Shown: piece after piece, positions 8,369-16,754 of the stretch | Layout: the number at the start of each line of letters is the position of its first letter | How positions within the stretch are numbered: the first letter of the stretch is position 1 | Assembly (NCBI RefSeq): GCF_039543385.1 | Contig: NZ_BAABJQ010000050.1 | Coordinates: 1-37,782, forward strand | Direction of reading: 5' to 3' | DNA from: Rugosimonospora acidiphila | GTDB taxonomy: Bacteria > Actinomycetota > Actinomycetes > Mycobacteriales > Micromonosporaceae | DNA length: 37,782 nt | Translations under genes and position numbers: made by a program | The notes under the pieces: generated by a model | Told to the model about the DNA's origin: nothing | What the model saw: only the letters and a program-made list of their open reading frames with translations | Database searches by the model: none

Positions 8369-9573
8369 CGGGGCTCCTTGCTCGAAGCGATCAGCTCGGC
8401 CAACGCCTGCTGGTAGGCGTACACGGCCCGAGTGGACTGGCGGAGATCACAGGGCGCGGTGAACAGCAGATCATGGGCCCGCTGGTAGCGCACGGACAGG
8501 TCGGTGTCCTCGGCGAAGCCGACCCGGGCGGCCTTGGCCCGGTACGCGTCCAGCCGCCCGCGCAGCTCCTGGCGGCGGGCCAGCAGGCCGTCGGCCGCGT
8601 CGCGCAGCTGCTCGGCGCGGCCCCGCGCGAGCCGGGCCGATTCCTCCAGCGCGGCGAGATCCTCGGCCAGCCGCACCCACTGTCGTTTGTGGACGTCGTC
8701 CGGGCCGGGCAGCGCGGCGCGCAGCCTCCCCGCGGCGGCCGGCGGTACGGGCAGGTCGGGAGCGAGGATCTTCTCCTCCGCGCGGGCGTACGCGTCGCGT
8801 ACCCCGGACTCGGCCGCCGCCACCTCCTCGACCAGGGTGGCCAGCGCGGCGATCCGATCCGGGTACCGGTCGCGCAGCGCGGCCAGTCCGGCCACCCGCT
8901 GCCGTACCGTGTCCAGCTCGGAGGCCAGCTCGCCGGCCAGGTCGCGTACGGCGGCCCGAAGCTGCCCGGCCGGCGCGGCGGTGAGCGGGTCGCGCAGGTT
9001 GGCGGAGCGCCCCTGGTCCAGCCGCTCACCCAGCGACCGGGTCAGCTCCGCGACGCCCAACTCCTCGGCCTGGCCCGCAACCGCCCCGAACGCCTCGGTG
9101 AGCGGCGCGAAGCATCCGGCCACGGCCGACCACGCGGCGTCCACCTCGGCCAGTTGGGTGGTCATCGTGCCGCAGCGCTGCTCCAGCCCGTTGCTCAGCT
9201 CCCGCACCCCGAGCAGGGTGGCCACCGCGGTGCTGCCCGCCTCGACCGGCAGGCCGGTGCCGTCCAGGGCGAGTACCGGCTCGGCCAGCAGCAGCCGCAG
9301 GGCCTCCCAGTCGTCGTCGCCCAGGCGGCGCTGGCCGCGAATGGCCCGGGCGCGGTCCAGCAGGCCGGTGAGCGCGTTGAAGTGCGCCCACAGCAGGTCC
9401 ACCTCGGGCGAGATGGCCCGGGCCCGCTCGGCGGTGCGCCCGGTCAGCCCGGTGCCGCGCAGAAAGGCCAGGCCAGCGTGGCTGTCGATGACGAACATGG
9501 CGGCGGCTATCCGGTCGTGTGCCGCACCCAGTCCGGTCAGCGCCTGGTCCGCCGAGTGTCGGTCCATGGGCAT
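8365..9573 (-). CDS. Helical/coiled-coil protein of the pknG operon, unknown function
   Basis: A 402-residue protein with no domain I recognise. It is almost entirely predicted helix, rich in Ala, Leu, Glu and Arg, with long amphipathic stretches especially at about 200-380, suggesting a coiled-coil or helical-bundle adaptor. It has no signal peptide or obvious membrane span. It starts 3 nt after the glnH stop and overlaps pknG by ATGA, so it is translated between the extracellular sensor and the kinase. That position suggests it links GlnX to PknG or regulates the kinase (inference). An alternative ATG lies two codons downstream at 9567. It is absent from the classical three-gene mycobacterial glnX-glnH-pknG set as I know it. 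Confidence 0.85.
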   Translation of the reverse strand: MPMDRHSADQALTGLGAAHDRIAAAMFVIDSHAGLAFLRGTGLTGRTAERARAISPEVDLLWAHFNALTGLLDRARAIRGQRRLGDDDWEALRLLLAEPVLALDGTGLPVEAGSTAVATLLGVRELSNGLEQRCGTMTTQLAEVDAAWSAVAGCFAPLTEAFGAVAGQAEELGVAELTRSLGERLDQGRSANLRDPLTAAPAGQLRAAVRDLAGELASELDTVRQRVAGLAALRDRYPDRIAALATLVEEVAAAESGVRDAYARAEEKILAPDLPVPPAAAGRLRAALPGPDDVHKRQWVRLAEDLAALEESARLARGRAEQLRDAADGLLARRQELRGRLDAYRAKAARVGFAEDTDLSVRYQRAHDLLFTAPCDLRQSTRAVYAYQQALAELIASSKEPR

Positions 9574-9576
9574 GCG

Positions 9577-10563
9577 TCAGTCCGAATACTTCGAGGCCGG
9601 CGGCGTAGGCGCCGGCCCGCCGAGCCAGTGATCGTAGAGCTGCGCCCAGGTGCCGTCGGTCCGCATCCGGTCGAGCACCCCGTTGACGAACCGGACGAAG
9701 TCGGTGTCCGACTTCTTGATCGCCAGCCCGTGCGGCTCGTCGGTGAACCGGGGCCCGACCACCTCGGTGTTCGGGTCCTGCTTGGCCAGCCCGGCCAGGA
9801 TGTTGTCGTCGGTCGACACCGCCTGCACCTGGCCCTGCTGCAGCATCACCAGGCAGTCGGTCCAGTCGCTGACCGACACCGGGATCGGGTGCGACGGCTC
9901 GGTGGCGATAGTGACGATCGAGGTGGTGCCGGCCGCCGCGCACACCTTCTTGCCGCCCAGGTCGCCGATCGTGTGGTACGGCGAGCCCTTGGTGACCAGG
10001 ATCTTCTGCCCGGCGTCGAAGTAGTCGGTGGAGAACTCGACCTGTTGCAGCCGCTCGCAGTTGATCGTCATCGAGTCGGCCACGATGTCGACCTGACCCT
10101 GCTGCACGAACGGGATGCGCTGCGCCGAGGTGATCGCGACCAGCTGGAGGTGGTTGGGGTTGGCGTCGCCGAAGATGGCCTGCGCGATCCGCTTCGCGAT
10201 GTCGATGTCGAAGCCCACGATCTGGCCGGAGACCGCGTCGCGGTAGCCGAACAGATACGTGTTCTGGTCCACCCCGACGGTCAGGTGGCCGTGCTTGACG
10301 ATGTCCGCCATCGTCGAGCCGGCCGGCATCTGGCCGGGCGCCGGCAGGGTGGCCGGCGGGCGCAGGCTGGCGCGCGGGTCGCAGCTGCCGTCGGAGGAGT
10401 CGGTGCCGCCGGGGGCGGCGCTGGCCGGGTCCTGTACCCCGGCGGGGATCGGTGCCCGGAAGGTCGGTGCGGTGGAGCGGACGGTGGAGTCCGGCGATCC
10501 GCAGCTGGCCAGGGAGGCCAGCAGCAGGCCGGCCGCGGCGGTGGCGAGGAGCCTGTTCTTCAT
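9577..10563 (-). CDS. glnH: Glutamine/glutamate-binding lipoprotein GlnH
   Basis: A 328-residue periplasmic-binding-protein-fold lipoprotein. The signal peptide ends in LASLASC, with C21 the lipidated residue, followed by a Ser/Pro-rich tether. The SBP_bac_3 domain spans about 90-315: LTVGVDQNTYLFGYRD, VGFDIDIAKRIA, FVQQGQVDIVADSMTI and the C-terminal WAQLYDHWL. It is the amino-acid sensor arm of the GlnX/GlnH/PknG system, which in mycobacteria binds aspartate, glutamate or asparagine outside the membrane and signals to PknG. No ABC permease or ATPase genes accompany it, which supports sensing rather than transport. Its ATG overlaps the glnX stop codon (ATGA). Confidence 0.93.
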   Translation of the reverse strand: MKNRLLATAAAGLLLASLASCGSPDSTVRSTAPTFRAPIPAGVQDPASAAPGGTDSSDGSCDPRASLRPPATLPAPGQMPAGSTMADIVKHGHLTVGVDQNTYLFGYRDAVSGQIVGFDIDIAKRIAQAIFGDANPNHLQLVAITSAQRIPFVQQGQVDIVADSMTINCERLQQVEFSTDYFDAGQKILVTKGSPYHTIGDLGGKKVCAAAGTTSIVTIATEPSHPIPVSVSDWTDCLVMLQQGQVQAVSTDDNILAGLAKQDPNTEVVGPRFTDEPHGLAIKKSDTDFVRFVNGVLDRMRTDGTWAQLYDHWLGGPAPTPPASKYSD

Positions 10564-11915
10564 CGATACTCCGCGATGCGCTGCTGAAGGCCCGCGACCA
10601 TCCCGACGAGCAGGAGGACGGTCAGCACGGCCAGCCCGATGGGTGCGGCGGCGAGCGCGCCGGCCGCCGAGCGGGCGTGCCGGTCGAGCGTCGCGCTGGT
10701 GGCCGCGATTCCGGCCGCGAGTTGTTGATCCAGGTGGTTGAACGAACTCGCCGAACTCGCCGGATCGTCGCCGATGGTCAGCGTGACCGCGCGGGTGTAC
10801 TCGCTGTTCTTGTTCGCGTCGTCCGCCTTCTGGTGGGTGGTGCGCCAGTCCTTGGCGGACGAGATCGCCGCGTTCACGGCGGTGCGCACGGTCGGGTCGG
10901 TGGCCGCGGCGCCGGCCTGGTGAAGCAGGCCGCTGTCGCCGTTCTTGCCGACCAGGTCGGTCAGCATGGTGCCGTAGTCGGTGTCGAAGCTGGCGCCGTT
11001 GCCCCTGGCCACCAGGGTCAACGCCTCGTCGGCCCGGGCCTGCAGGGCGTCGATGCGGGCCCGGGCGAGCACCTGCTCCTGTGCCGAGCCGTCGCGCTGC
11101 GCGCTGGCCAGTTCGCCGCGCGCGCCCAGCCAGGAGGAGCCCAGCCAGATCAGCGCGGCCAGGCCCATCGCGGTCGCGCCCACCAGACCGAGGTTGAACA
11201 GGCGGTTGGTGCGGCGGGTCAGGGTGACCTGGGCGTACCCGAGGCCGGCCAGGGCCAGTACGGACAATGCGATGGCCAGCCACGGGAACCCGGCGGCCGC
11301 GTCGGCGTCCGAGTCGAAGCGGGTGGTCTCGGCGTCGTAGAGCCGCTTGGCCGCGGTCAGCAGTTGATCGCGCATCAGCGCCGAGGCCTCCCGCAGGTAT
11401 GCCGCGCCGACCGGCAGGTTGAGCCGGTTGTAGGTGCGCGCGGTCTCCACCAGGCCGGCGTAGACCGGCAACTGCGCCGAGATCTCCTGCACGGCGGGCT
11501 GGCCGGGATCGGCCGCGGTCGCGCTGGTGAGCGCGGCGCTGGCCGCCGCGATGTCGTTGTCGTACCGGGTGCGCAGCGCGGCCGGCTCCTGCCCGTTCGA
11601 CAGGAACGCGTTGGCCGCGATCGCGTCCGCGTCGGACAGCGACCGGTACAGCTCCTGGGCGTCGACCGTGAGCGGACCGGTGCGGTCGATCACCGAGTGC
11701 ACGTGCGAGGAGCGCTGCACGACGCCGATGACCGCGGCCAGCCCGGCCGCGATGGCGAGCGCCGCGAGCACGACCATCAGCACCGTGAGCCGGCCGGGGG
11801 TGCTGCTGGTGCGCGCCGTGAGCCGGGTGGCCAGCGGTGAGCCGGTCCGAGCCGGCGCTCGGGTCGGTGCGGTGGCGGGCGGGCTCAACAACGCCATGGC
11901 GACCTCATCAAGCAC
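10560..11915 (-). CDS. glnX: Membrane sensor protein GlnX
   Basis: A 451-residue protein with four predicted membrane spans, at about 43-66, 211-230, 242-263 and 423-442. Two extracytoplasmic helical regions of ~145 and ~160 residues lie between them, giving the look of two tandem chemoreceptor-like sensing modules with no cytoplasmic signalling domain. This layout and the position beside glnH and pknG identify it as GlnX, thought to transmit ligand occupancy of GlnH to PknG. The start is uncertain: GTG at 11915 has a GAGG upstream, and ATG at 11897 has GATGAGG just before it. It lies 21 bp after the GNAT gene, so the two may be cotranscribed. Confidence 0.88.
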   Translation of the reverse strand: MLDEVAMALLSPPATAPTRAPARTGSPLATRLTARTSSTPGRLTVLMVVLAALAIAAGLAAVIGVVQRSSHVHSVIDRTGPLTVDAQELYRSLSDADAIAANAFLSNGQEPAALRTRYDNDIAAASAALTSATAADPGQPAVQEISAQLPVYAGLVETARTYNRLNLPVGAAYLREASALMRDQLLTAAKRLYDAETTRFDSDADAAAGFPWLAIALSVLALAGLGYAQVTLTRRTNRLFNLGLVGATAMGLAALIWLGSSWLGARGELASAQRDGSAQEQVLARARIDALQARADEALTLVARGNGASFDTDYGTMLTDLVGKNGDSGLLHQAGAAATDPTVRTAVNAAISSAKDWRTTHQKADDANKNSEYTRAVTLTIGDDPASSASSFNHLDQQLAAGIAATSATLDRHARSAAGALAAAPIGLAVLTVLLLVGMVAGLQQRIAEYR

Positions 11916-11936
11916 CCCCGGTCCTCGGTAGTGCGA

Positions 11937-12473
11937 TTAACGGTAGTCATCCGGGTCAAGGTCGGCTCGGACATGGCCCATGCGTGGCTCTGCGTTGTCG
12001 CCGAGCGGTTTGGCGAAGCAGAGCGATCCGGGGATCGTGTCGTAGGGCGGGAACAGGGGGACCGGCCGGTAGCCGTGTCGTTGGTAGAGCCTCACCGCTT
12101 CGGGTTGGCGGTCGCCGGTGTGCAGCAGGATCCGGGTGGCACCCGCGGCTCGCGCGGCGGACTCCGCCGCGGACAGCAGCGCGGCTCCGACGCCCGTGCC
12201 TCGCGCTGCCGGAGCGACGTACATGCGCTTGAGTTCGATGTCGCCGAAGTGGTGGCGCAGCGCGACGTGGCCGACCGGCGTCTGATCGAGGTAGGCGAGT
12301 GCGGTGTAGGCGACGGTGGCGGACTCGACCGAGGTCTGCGGCGATCGCTGACGCGGGTCGCTGATCCGGTCGGCGTACCGGTGTTCGATCTCGGCAACCA
12401 TCGCGTCACGCAGGGACGCGGCGTCGGGATGATGCCATTCGACGGGGACGACCTGAAGAGTCGATGCTCGCAC
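11937..12473 (-). CDS. GNAT-family N-acetyltransferase
   Basis: A 178-residue protein with the GNAT fold. Motif A is clear: LKRMYVAPAARGTGVGAALL, whose Arg/Gly-x-Gly loop holds the acetyl-CoA pyrophosphate. Then come a helix and AVRLYQRHGYRPV, the conserved motif B strand with Tyr. The substrate (small-molecule amine or protein N-terminus) is not evident. The start is a GTG with no good ribosome site. It ends 21 bp upstream of glnX on the same strand and could be the first gene of that operon. The family is too diverse for that to suggest a role. Confidence 0.85.
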   Translation of the reverse strand: MRASTLQVVPVEWHHPDAASLRDAMVAEIEHRYADRISDPRQRSPQTSVESATVAYTALAYLDQTPVGHVALRHHFGDIELKRMYVAPAARGTGVGAALLSAAESAARAAGATRILLHTGDRQPEAVRLYQRHGYRPVPLFPPYDTIPGSLCFAKPLGDNAEPRMGHVRADLDPDDYR

Positions 12474-12613
12474 GCCCGGAGCCTATTCGGCCGACCGACG
12501 TTCCTGAAGCGAGTATCGGGTCGCGCGGCGGGCCCCTGATCGCCGGCGGCCAACGAGGCCTCCACCGCCCACCGTGCGCACGTCTTCCAGGCCGGACGGA
12601 CCATGACGGCGCG

Positions 12614-12629
12614 GTAGCGGATCCGCTAC
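12614..12629. repeat. 16-bp perfect palindrome downstream of the RHH gene
   Basis: GTAGCGGATCCGCTAC is self-complementary. It lies 30 bp past the stop of the ribbon-helix-helix gene and about 140 bp upstream of the GNAT start. Without a loop or U-tract it fits an operator better than a terminator, and RHH proteins usually bind short inverted repeats. A link between the two is speculative. Confidence 0.35.
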
Positions 12630-12658
12630 GCCGCTCTGCGCTGACATTGCAAGACGCG

Positions 12659-13075
12659 CTAGCGCTCGGGCGGCGGCGTCGAGGTGGTGCAGTTCGAGGA
12701 CTGGGTCGCTCCCACCGTTTGCGTCGGCGTTAGCCCCTCGGCGATCCACTCTCGTACACGTGCGCTCCACGACATACCGCGTCGATTGGCCACCACCCTG
12801 ATCTGCTCAAACATTGCCAGGGGTACGCGCAGCGACTTTCCGATCTTCATTTCGCCATCCGGGTGGCTGGCCGGCTCGATCGGCTCACGACTGATCCGCG
12901 GCTGCCCGCTCGATACGACCTCGATGAGTTTCCTGCCTCGTCGGATGGTTTGCGGGGTCGGGGTTGGGTAGCGCAAAGTAACTGTCGAAAATGGGCATGA
13001 TTCGGGCGTATGGCGCCGGTCGGATGGGCTGCCCGACCGTTCACCGTTGCGACATGTCGATGTCGCCTGGGCCAT
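12659..13075 (-). CDS. Ribbon-helix-helix (CopG/Arc-type) protein, orphan antitoxin-like
   Basis: A 138-residue protein. The core at about residues 76-115 reads as beta-strand MKIGKSLRVPLA, helix MFEQIRVVANRRG and helix SWSARVREWIAEGL. This is the RHH pattern in which the strand contacts DNA and the helices dimerise. The first ~75 residues use noticeably fewer G/C-ending codons than neighbours and look disordered, which may indicate foreign origin or a wrong start. An AGGGAAGG just before the ATG at 13075 supports the long form; a shorter form could start at 12850. No toxin-like gene lies next to it, so it is an orphan regulator or the remnant of a toxin-antitoxin pair. Confidence 0.6.
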   Translation of the reverse strand: MAQATSTCRNGERSGSPSDRRHTPESCPFSTVTLRYPTPTPQTIRRGRKLIEVVSSGQPRISREPIEPASHPDGEMKIGKSLRVPLAMFEQIRVVANRRGMSWSARVREWIAEGLTPTQTVGATQSSNCTTSTPPPER

Positions 13076-13268
13076 GACCTTCCCTTTTGAGAGGTGTGGG
13101 TCGCGGCCTGCCCGGCACGGCCGGTAATGGTGTGACCCCGGGCACGATTACGGGGAGTGGTGTTGCTCGCGTCGATGGTTGCCGTGCACGGTGCCAAGGG
13201 CGCCAACCCCCGGCGTCCCCCCGGCCCCCCACCGGTGGTGTTTGCTTTTACCCGAACGGAAACGACAG

Positions 13269-14063
13269 TTGTTCACCTACATCCGACGGCCCCGCGTCCC
13301 CCGCGCGGTGCTAGTCAGACGTCTGGCGCTGTCCGCCACGTGCGGCGCGGCGCTTGCCGTGGCGGCCATCGCCCCGGCGCACCAGCAGGCCGCCGCGAGC
13401 GCGGCACCGAGCGCCGAGTCCCTCGCCCAGTTCGCCGCCGGCACCGACCAGGGCACCGCCGAGCGCGGCACCGCTGAGCGTGGCAACACGGTCTCCCGTG
13501 CCGCCGAGCGCACCGCCCCGCCGGCGGTCGGCCAGTCCGCCATCCCGGTACGCGAAGTCACCCCGGCCGAGCCCCCGGCCGCCCCGCAGCCGACGGCGCC
13601 CGCGCCGACCATGGCGCCCGCGAAGGCGGCCACACCGGCGAAGCCGAAGGCGCCGGCCCAGCCGGCGCTGCCGGTGATCCCGGGCCTCGACATCTACCAG
13701 CGGGAGAACGCGCAGACGATCGTCGACGTGGGTCGTGCCATGGGTATCGACGAGCGCGGCCAGATCATCGCGGTGGCGACGGCGCTGCAGGAGTCGCGGC
13801 TGTACAACCTCTACGTCGCCGTCGATCACGACTCGCTCGGCCTGTTCCAGCAGCGCCCCAGCACCGGCTGGGGCACCCCCGCCGAGATCACCACCCCGTC
13901 GTACGCGGCCCGGGCGTTCTACAACCGGCTGCTGGACACCACGTCCGACTGGGGCTGCCTGACCTGCGCCGCCCAGCGGGTGCAGGGCAGCGCCTTCCCG
14001 GACGCGTACGCCGCGCAGGAGTGGCTGGCGACGACGATCGTGGACGCGTTCTACAAGAACTGA
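13269..14063 (+). CDS. Secreted lysozyme-fold/transglycosylase-like protein
   Basis: The mature domain (about the last 125 residues) contains AMGIDERGQIIAVATALQESRL, then DSLGLFQQRPSTGWG, YAARAFYNRLL and a C-terminal Cys pair in WGCLTC. The pattern, with a Glu in LQESRL and a GLFQQR loop, resembles the SLT/lysozyme superfamily acting on peptidoglycan. Catalysis is inferred. The N-terminus has Arg residues and a hydrophobic stretch ending in AAIAPAHQQA, a plausible signal peptide, followed by an Ala/Pro/Thr-rich linker of ~100 residues. The start is unclear: the TTG at 13269 begins a sensible signal peptide and has GGAAA upstream. The frame is open to 13179. The last seven codons are duplicated downstream. 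Confidence 0.75.
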   Translation: MFTYIRRPRVPRAVLVRRLALSATCGAALAVAAIAPAHQQAAASAAPSAESLAQFAAGTDQGTAERGTAERGNTVSRAAERTAPPAVGQSAIPVREVTPAEPPAAPQPTAPAPTMAPAKAATPAKPKAPAQPALPVIPGLDIYQRENAQTIVDVGRAMGIDERGQIIAVATALQESRLYNLYVAVDHDSLGLFQQRPSTGWGTPAEITTPSYAARAFYNRLLDTTSDWGCLTCAAQRVQGSAFPDAYAAQEWLATTIVDAFYKN

Positions 14064-14127
14064 GACGCGTTCTTGAGGAACTGAGACGCGTTTCTGCAAG
14101 AGCTGGGACGCGTTCGACAAGAACCGA
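14043..14127 (+). repeat. Four imperfect 21-22 bp tandem repeats over a stop codon
   Basis: Units begin at 14043, 14064, 14085 and 14107, each opening with GACGCGTT. The first is the real end of the lysozyme-fold gene (codons for DAFYKN and stop). The following three are decayed copies in its 3' untranslated region. It looks like a slippage-type duplication of the gene end. Confidence 0.85.
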
Positions 14128-14129
14128 CA

Positions 14130-14170
14130 GCGGGCCCGGGCCTCCAAAAGGCTCGGGCCCGCCCCTTTCT
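14130..14170 (+). terminator. Rho-independent terminator of the lysozyme-fold gene
   Basis: A 14-bp stem (left arm from 14130, GCGGGCCCGGGCCT; right arm ending 14162) with a single G-U wobble and a ~5-nt loop CCAAA is followed by CCCCTTTCT. Because the arm is nearly symmetrical it could also stop transcripts of the convergent transporter gene. Confidence 0.8.
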
Positions 14171-14185
14171 CGGCCCGCCCCTGTC

Positions 14186-16519
14186 TCAGTCCGAGGGCAG
14201 CAACTCGTAGCGCGGGTTGGCGATCGCCGGCTCGCTGTCGTACCGGCCGACCGTCCCGTGTACCCGGATGGCCTGGCCGGGCGAGATGCCGGGGATGTGG
14301 GTACGCCCGTAGAACAGGACGAGGAAGCTGCCGGTGTCGTCGACCACCTCGCAGCGCAGCAGGTGACCGCTGCCGTTGGGCTGCACCTCGATCGACTGGA
14401 TGACCCCCTCGGCGTCGTGCCGCTGATGCGGACGCAGGCGCGCGGCCGGGGTGGCGTTCGTCGGCCGGTGCCTCGCCGGCTTCGGTGACGCACCGTTGCG
14501 CTCGGTTGTCGGCTGCGGACCCTGGGCCGGCGGCAACTGCTGGAGCTTGTGGATCGCGGCGTCCACGTCGAACGGCACGATGGTCGCGGCGGCGTGCGGA
14601 ATGCGGCTGACCGAGGCGGCGATCCGGTCGGCGCTGTGCGCGTGCAGCACCCGGGCGGCCAGCCCGTACGCGCGCCGGGGCAGCACCACGGTCACCTCGG
14701 TACGCCCGTCCGCGGTCAGCTCGGAGGTCATCTCCATCGCGGCGCGGCGCAGCCGGCGGTCCGGGCAGTCGCGCAGTTGCAGCGGGATGTCGCCGCGCTG
14801 GATGTTCGACCAGCGCTCGGCCAGCCGCTGGGCGTGCACGTTGTCCACGGCGAAGTGCACGGCGTACAGCGTGTTGGGGCGCAGGGTCCGGGCGTAGCGC
14901 AGGGCGCGCAGCGCGGCCAGGTCGAGGTCGTCGACCAGCACCACGATCACGTGCCGGGAAGGGTTGGGCCCGGAGTCGATGATCGGTGCCAGGCTGGACA
15001 GCGCCGCCTCCTCCTCGCGGTACCGGCGGTTGACCCGGATCAGCAGCAGGAACAGGATCGGGAAGACCACCACGATCAGCCAGGCGCCCTCGGTGAACTT
15101 GGCCACCGCGAAGATGAGCACCACGAGCAGGGACAGCACGCCGGCCGCTGCGTTGATGGTCAGCTTGAGGCGCCAGCGGCCCTCCCGGTGGGTCCGGTGG
15201 TACTTGGCCATCCCGAGCCCGGCCATCGTGAAGCCGGTGAACACGCCGATCGCGTAGAACGGCACCAGCGAGTTGACCCTCGCCCGGGTCACGATCAGCA
15301 GCACGACGCTGACCGCGGCCAGCAGCAGGATGCCGTCGGAGAAGACCAGCCGGTGCCCGCGCCGGGTCAGCCGCCGGGGCAGGAACGAGTCTTCGGCGAC
15401 GAAGCTGGCCAGGAACGGGAAGCCGTTGAAGCTGGTGTTGGCGCCGGTGTAGAGGATCAGCGCGGACGCGGTCTGCACGGCGCCGTAGATGATGGTGCCG
15501 AGCGGGCCGCCGCCGGCGACGATCCGGGCCTCCTGCGAGATGACCGACGGGTACCCGCTGGTGTACGGGGTCGCGTGCGTCAGGTGGGCCAGCAGCGATA
15601 CCCCGGCGACCAGGAAGCCCAGCACGCAGGCCATGGTGACCAGCACCTTGCGGGCGTTGACGCCCTCCGGCGGGCGGAACGCGCTGACCCCGTTGGAGAT
15701 GGCCTCCAGCCCGGTCAGCGATGAGCCGCCGTTGGCGAAGGAGCGCAGCAGGGTCAGGATCAGCGCGCCGGCGACCAGACCGGACGTGTGGTGCACCGTG
15801 ATCGTGCCGGGCAGCGTCGAGGGGTTGTAGTGCCCGAGCCGGCCCAGCGCGGCGCGAATCAGGCCGGCGACGATGATGGCGCCCAGCGCGACGGTGAAGA
15901 GGTAGGTGGGGAGGGCGAAGGCGCGGCCGGCCTCCCGGATGCCGCGCAGGTTGCCGTACGCGAGCAGAATCACCACGCCGACCGTGATCTCCAGGCTGTA
16001 CGGGCCGAGGGCCGGTATCGCCGAGGCGACCGCCACGGTACCGGCGGCGGCCTGCACCGCCACGGTCACCACGTAGTCGATCAGCAGGGCCACGGCCGCG
16101 ATCTGGGCCACCCTGGGGCCGAAGTTCTCCCGGGCCACCACGTAGGACCCGCCGGCCTTCGTGTACACCTGCACCACCTGCCGGTACGACAGGGTCAGCA
16201 GCACCAGGATGAACAGGATGACGCCGGTGATCGGCAGCAGCAGGGTGAACGACAGCAGCCCGAAGATCGGCAGCAGCTCGATGAGCATTTCCTCGGTGCC
16301 GTACGCGGATGAGGAGATGCAGTCGGGTGCCAGCACGCCCAGGGCCAGCGGTCGCGACAGCCGTTCGCCGTGCAGGCTGGCGGTGGTCAGCGGCGGCCCG
16401 AGCAGGCGCCGCTTGAGCCGGTAGCGCCAGGTCTCGGGGACTTGCGGCATCGTGATCGGGGGCGGCAGATCGGGCGTGCTCAGCGGGGCCTGTTTCTGCG
16501 GTGCGGGGGGTTGAGGCAC
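14186..16519 (-). CDS. KimA-like APC potassium transporter with C-terminal OB-fold
   Basis: A 777-residue protein from the GTG at 16519, preceded by GGAAAGG; a TTG at 16570 would add 17 residues. An APC-superfamily membrane domain of about 12 spans covers residues ~60-530, with the unwound helix-1 signature LAPDCISSSAYGTEEML typical of KimA/YdaO transporters. Next is a cytoplasmic alpha/beta domain (~540-650; HVIVVLVDDLDLAALRAL) like the universal-stress-type regulatory domain of KimA. After a basic Pro-rich linker comes an OB-fold-like tail (~700-777; GVIQSIEV...LLRCEVVDDTG). KimA imports K+ with protons and is inhibited by c-di-AMP. The position divergent from kdp supports potassium over amino acids as substrate. 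Amino-acid permease remains possible. Confidence 0.75.
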   Translation of the reverse strand: MPQPPAPQKQAPLSTPDLPPPITMPQVPETWRYRLKRRLLGPPLTTASLHGERLSRPLALGVLAPDCISSSAYGTEEMLIELLPIFGLLSFTLLLPITGVILFILVLLTLSYRQVVQVYTKAGGSYVVARENFGPRVAQIAAVALLIDYVVTVAVQAAAGTVAVASAIPALGPYSLEITVGVVILLAYGNLRGIREAGRAFALPTYLFTVALGAIIVAGLIRAALGRLGHYNPSTLPGTITVHHTSGLVAGALILTLLRSFANGGSSLTGLEAISNGVSAFRPPEGVNARKVLVTMACVLGFLVAGVSLLAHLTHATPYTSGYPSVISQEARIVAGGGPLGTIIYGAVQTASALILYTGANTSFNGFPFLASFVAEDSFLPRRLTRRGHRLVFSDGILLLAAVSVVLLIVTRARVNSLVPFYAIGVFTGFTMAGLGMAKYHRTHREGRWRLKLTINAAAGVLSLLVVLIFAVAKFTEGAWLIVVVFPILFLLLIRVNRRYREEEAALSSLAPIIDSGPNPSRHVIVVLVDDLDLAALRALRYARTLRPNTLYAVHFAVDNVHAQRLAERWSNIQRGDIPLQLRDCPDRRLRRAAMEMTSELTADGRTEVTVVLPRRAYGLAARVLHAHSADRIAASVSRIPHAAATIVPFDVDAAIHKLQQLPPAQGPQPTTERNGASPKPARHRPTNATPAARLRPHQRHDAEGVIQSIEVQPNGSGHLLRCEVVDDTGSFLVLFYGRTHIPGISPGQAIRVHGTVGRYDSEPAIANPRYELLPSD

Positions 16520-16754
16520 TGGTACACCCTTTCCTGTCCGCCCGCGCCAGAACCGGAGGTGGGGCGTCAAGAAAACGTAAAAACGTCAAGATTCCCGTTG
16601 GGCACTTGCGCTAGCGCGGGGGTGTGTGTTCGTCAGGCGTGTCGAGATCAACTCTGCCCCTTTCGGGACCCCTGCTGGGGGATTGCGACGAAAATTCACC
16701 TTTCCGGGCCCCGTTCAGTGCCACGATCACGGTGAGCTGCGGGAGGAGAGGCAG

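Noticed and set aside
12483..12770. Small frame next to the RHH gene as a possible toxin
   Set aside because: It overlaps the RHH gene in another frame, and neither the sequence nor codon use resembles a known toxin family.
12948..12970. GTTT-N14-GGGTA matching a SigB-type promoter
   Set aside because: It lies antisense inside the RHH gene and about 300 bp from the next plus-strand gene, so it may be a chance match.
13076..13268. Possible ydaO/c-di-AMP riboswitch upstream of the secreted lysozyme-fold gene
   Set aside because: Such riboswitches often precede cell-wall hydrolase genes in actinomycetes, but the conserved core elements of that motif could not be found in these 193 bp.
16571..16754. 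KdpE operator or riboswitch between the KimA-like gene and kdp
   Set aside because: Only a 10-bp palindrome (GCGCTAGCGC) and A/T-rich TTGACGTTTTT-like runs are visible; neither is specific enough to call.
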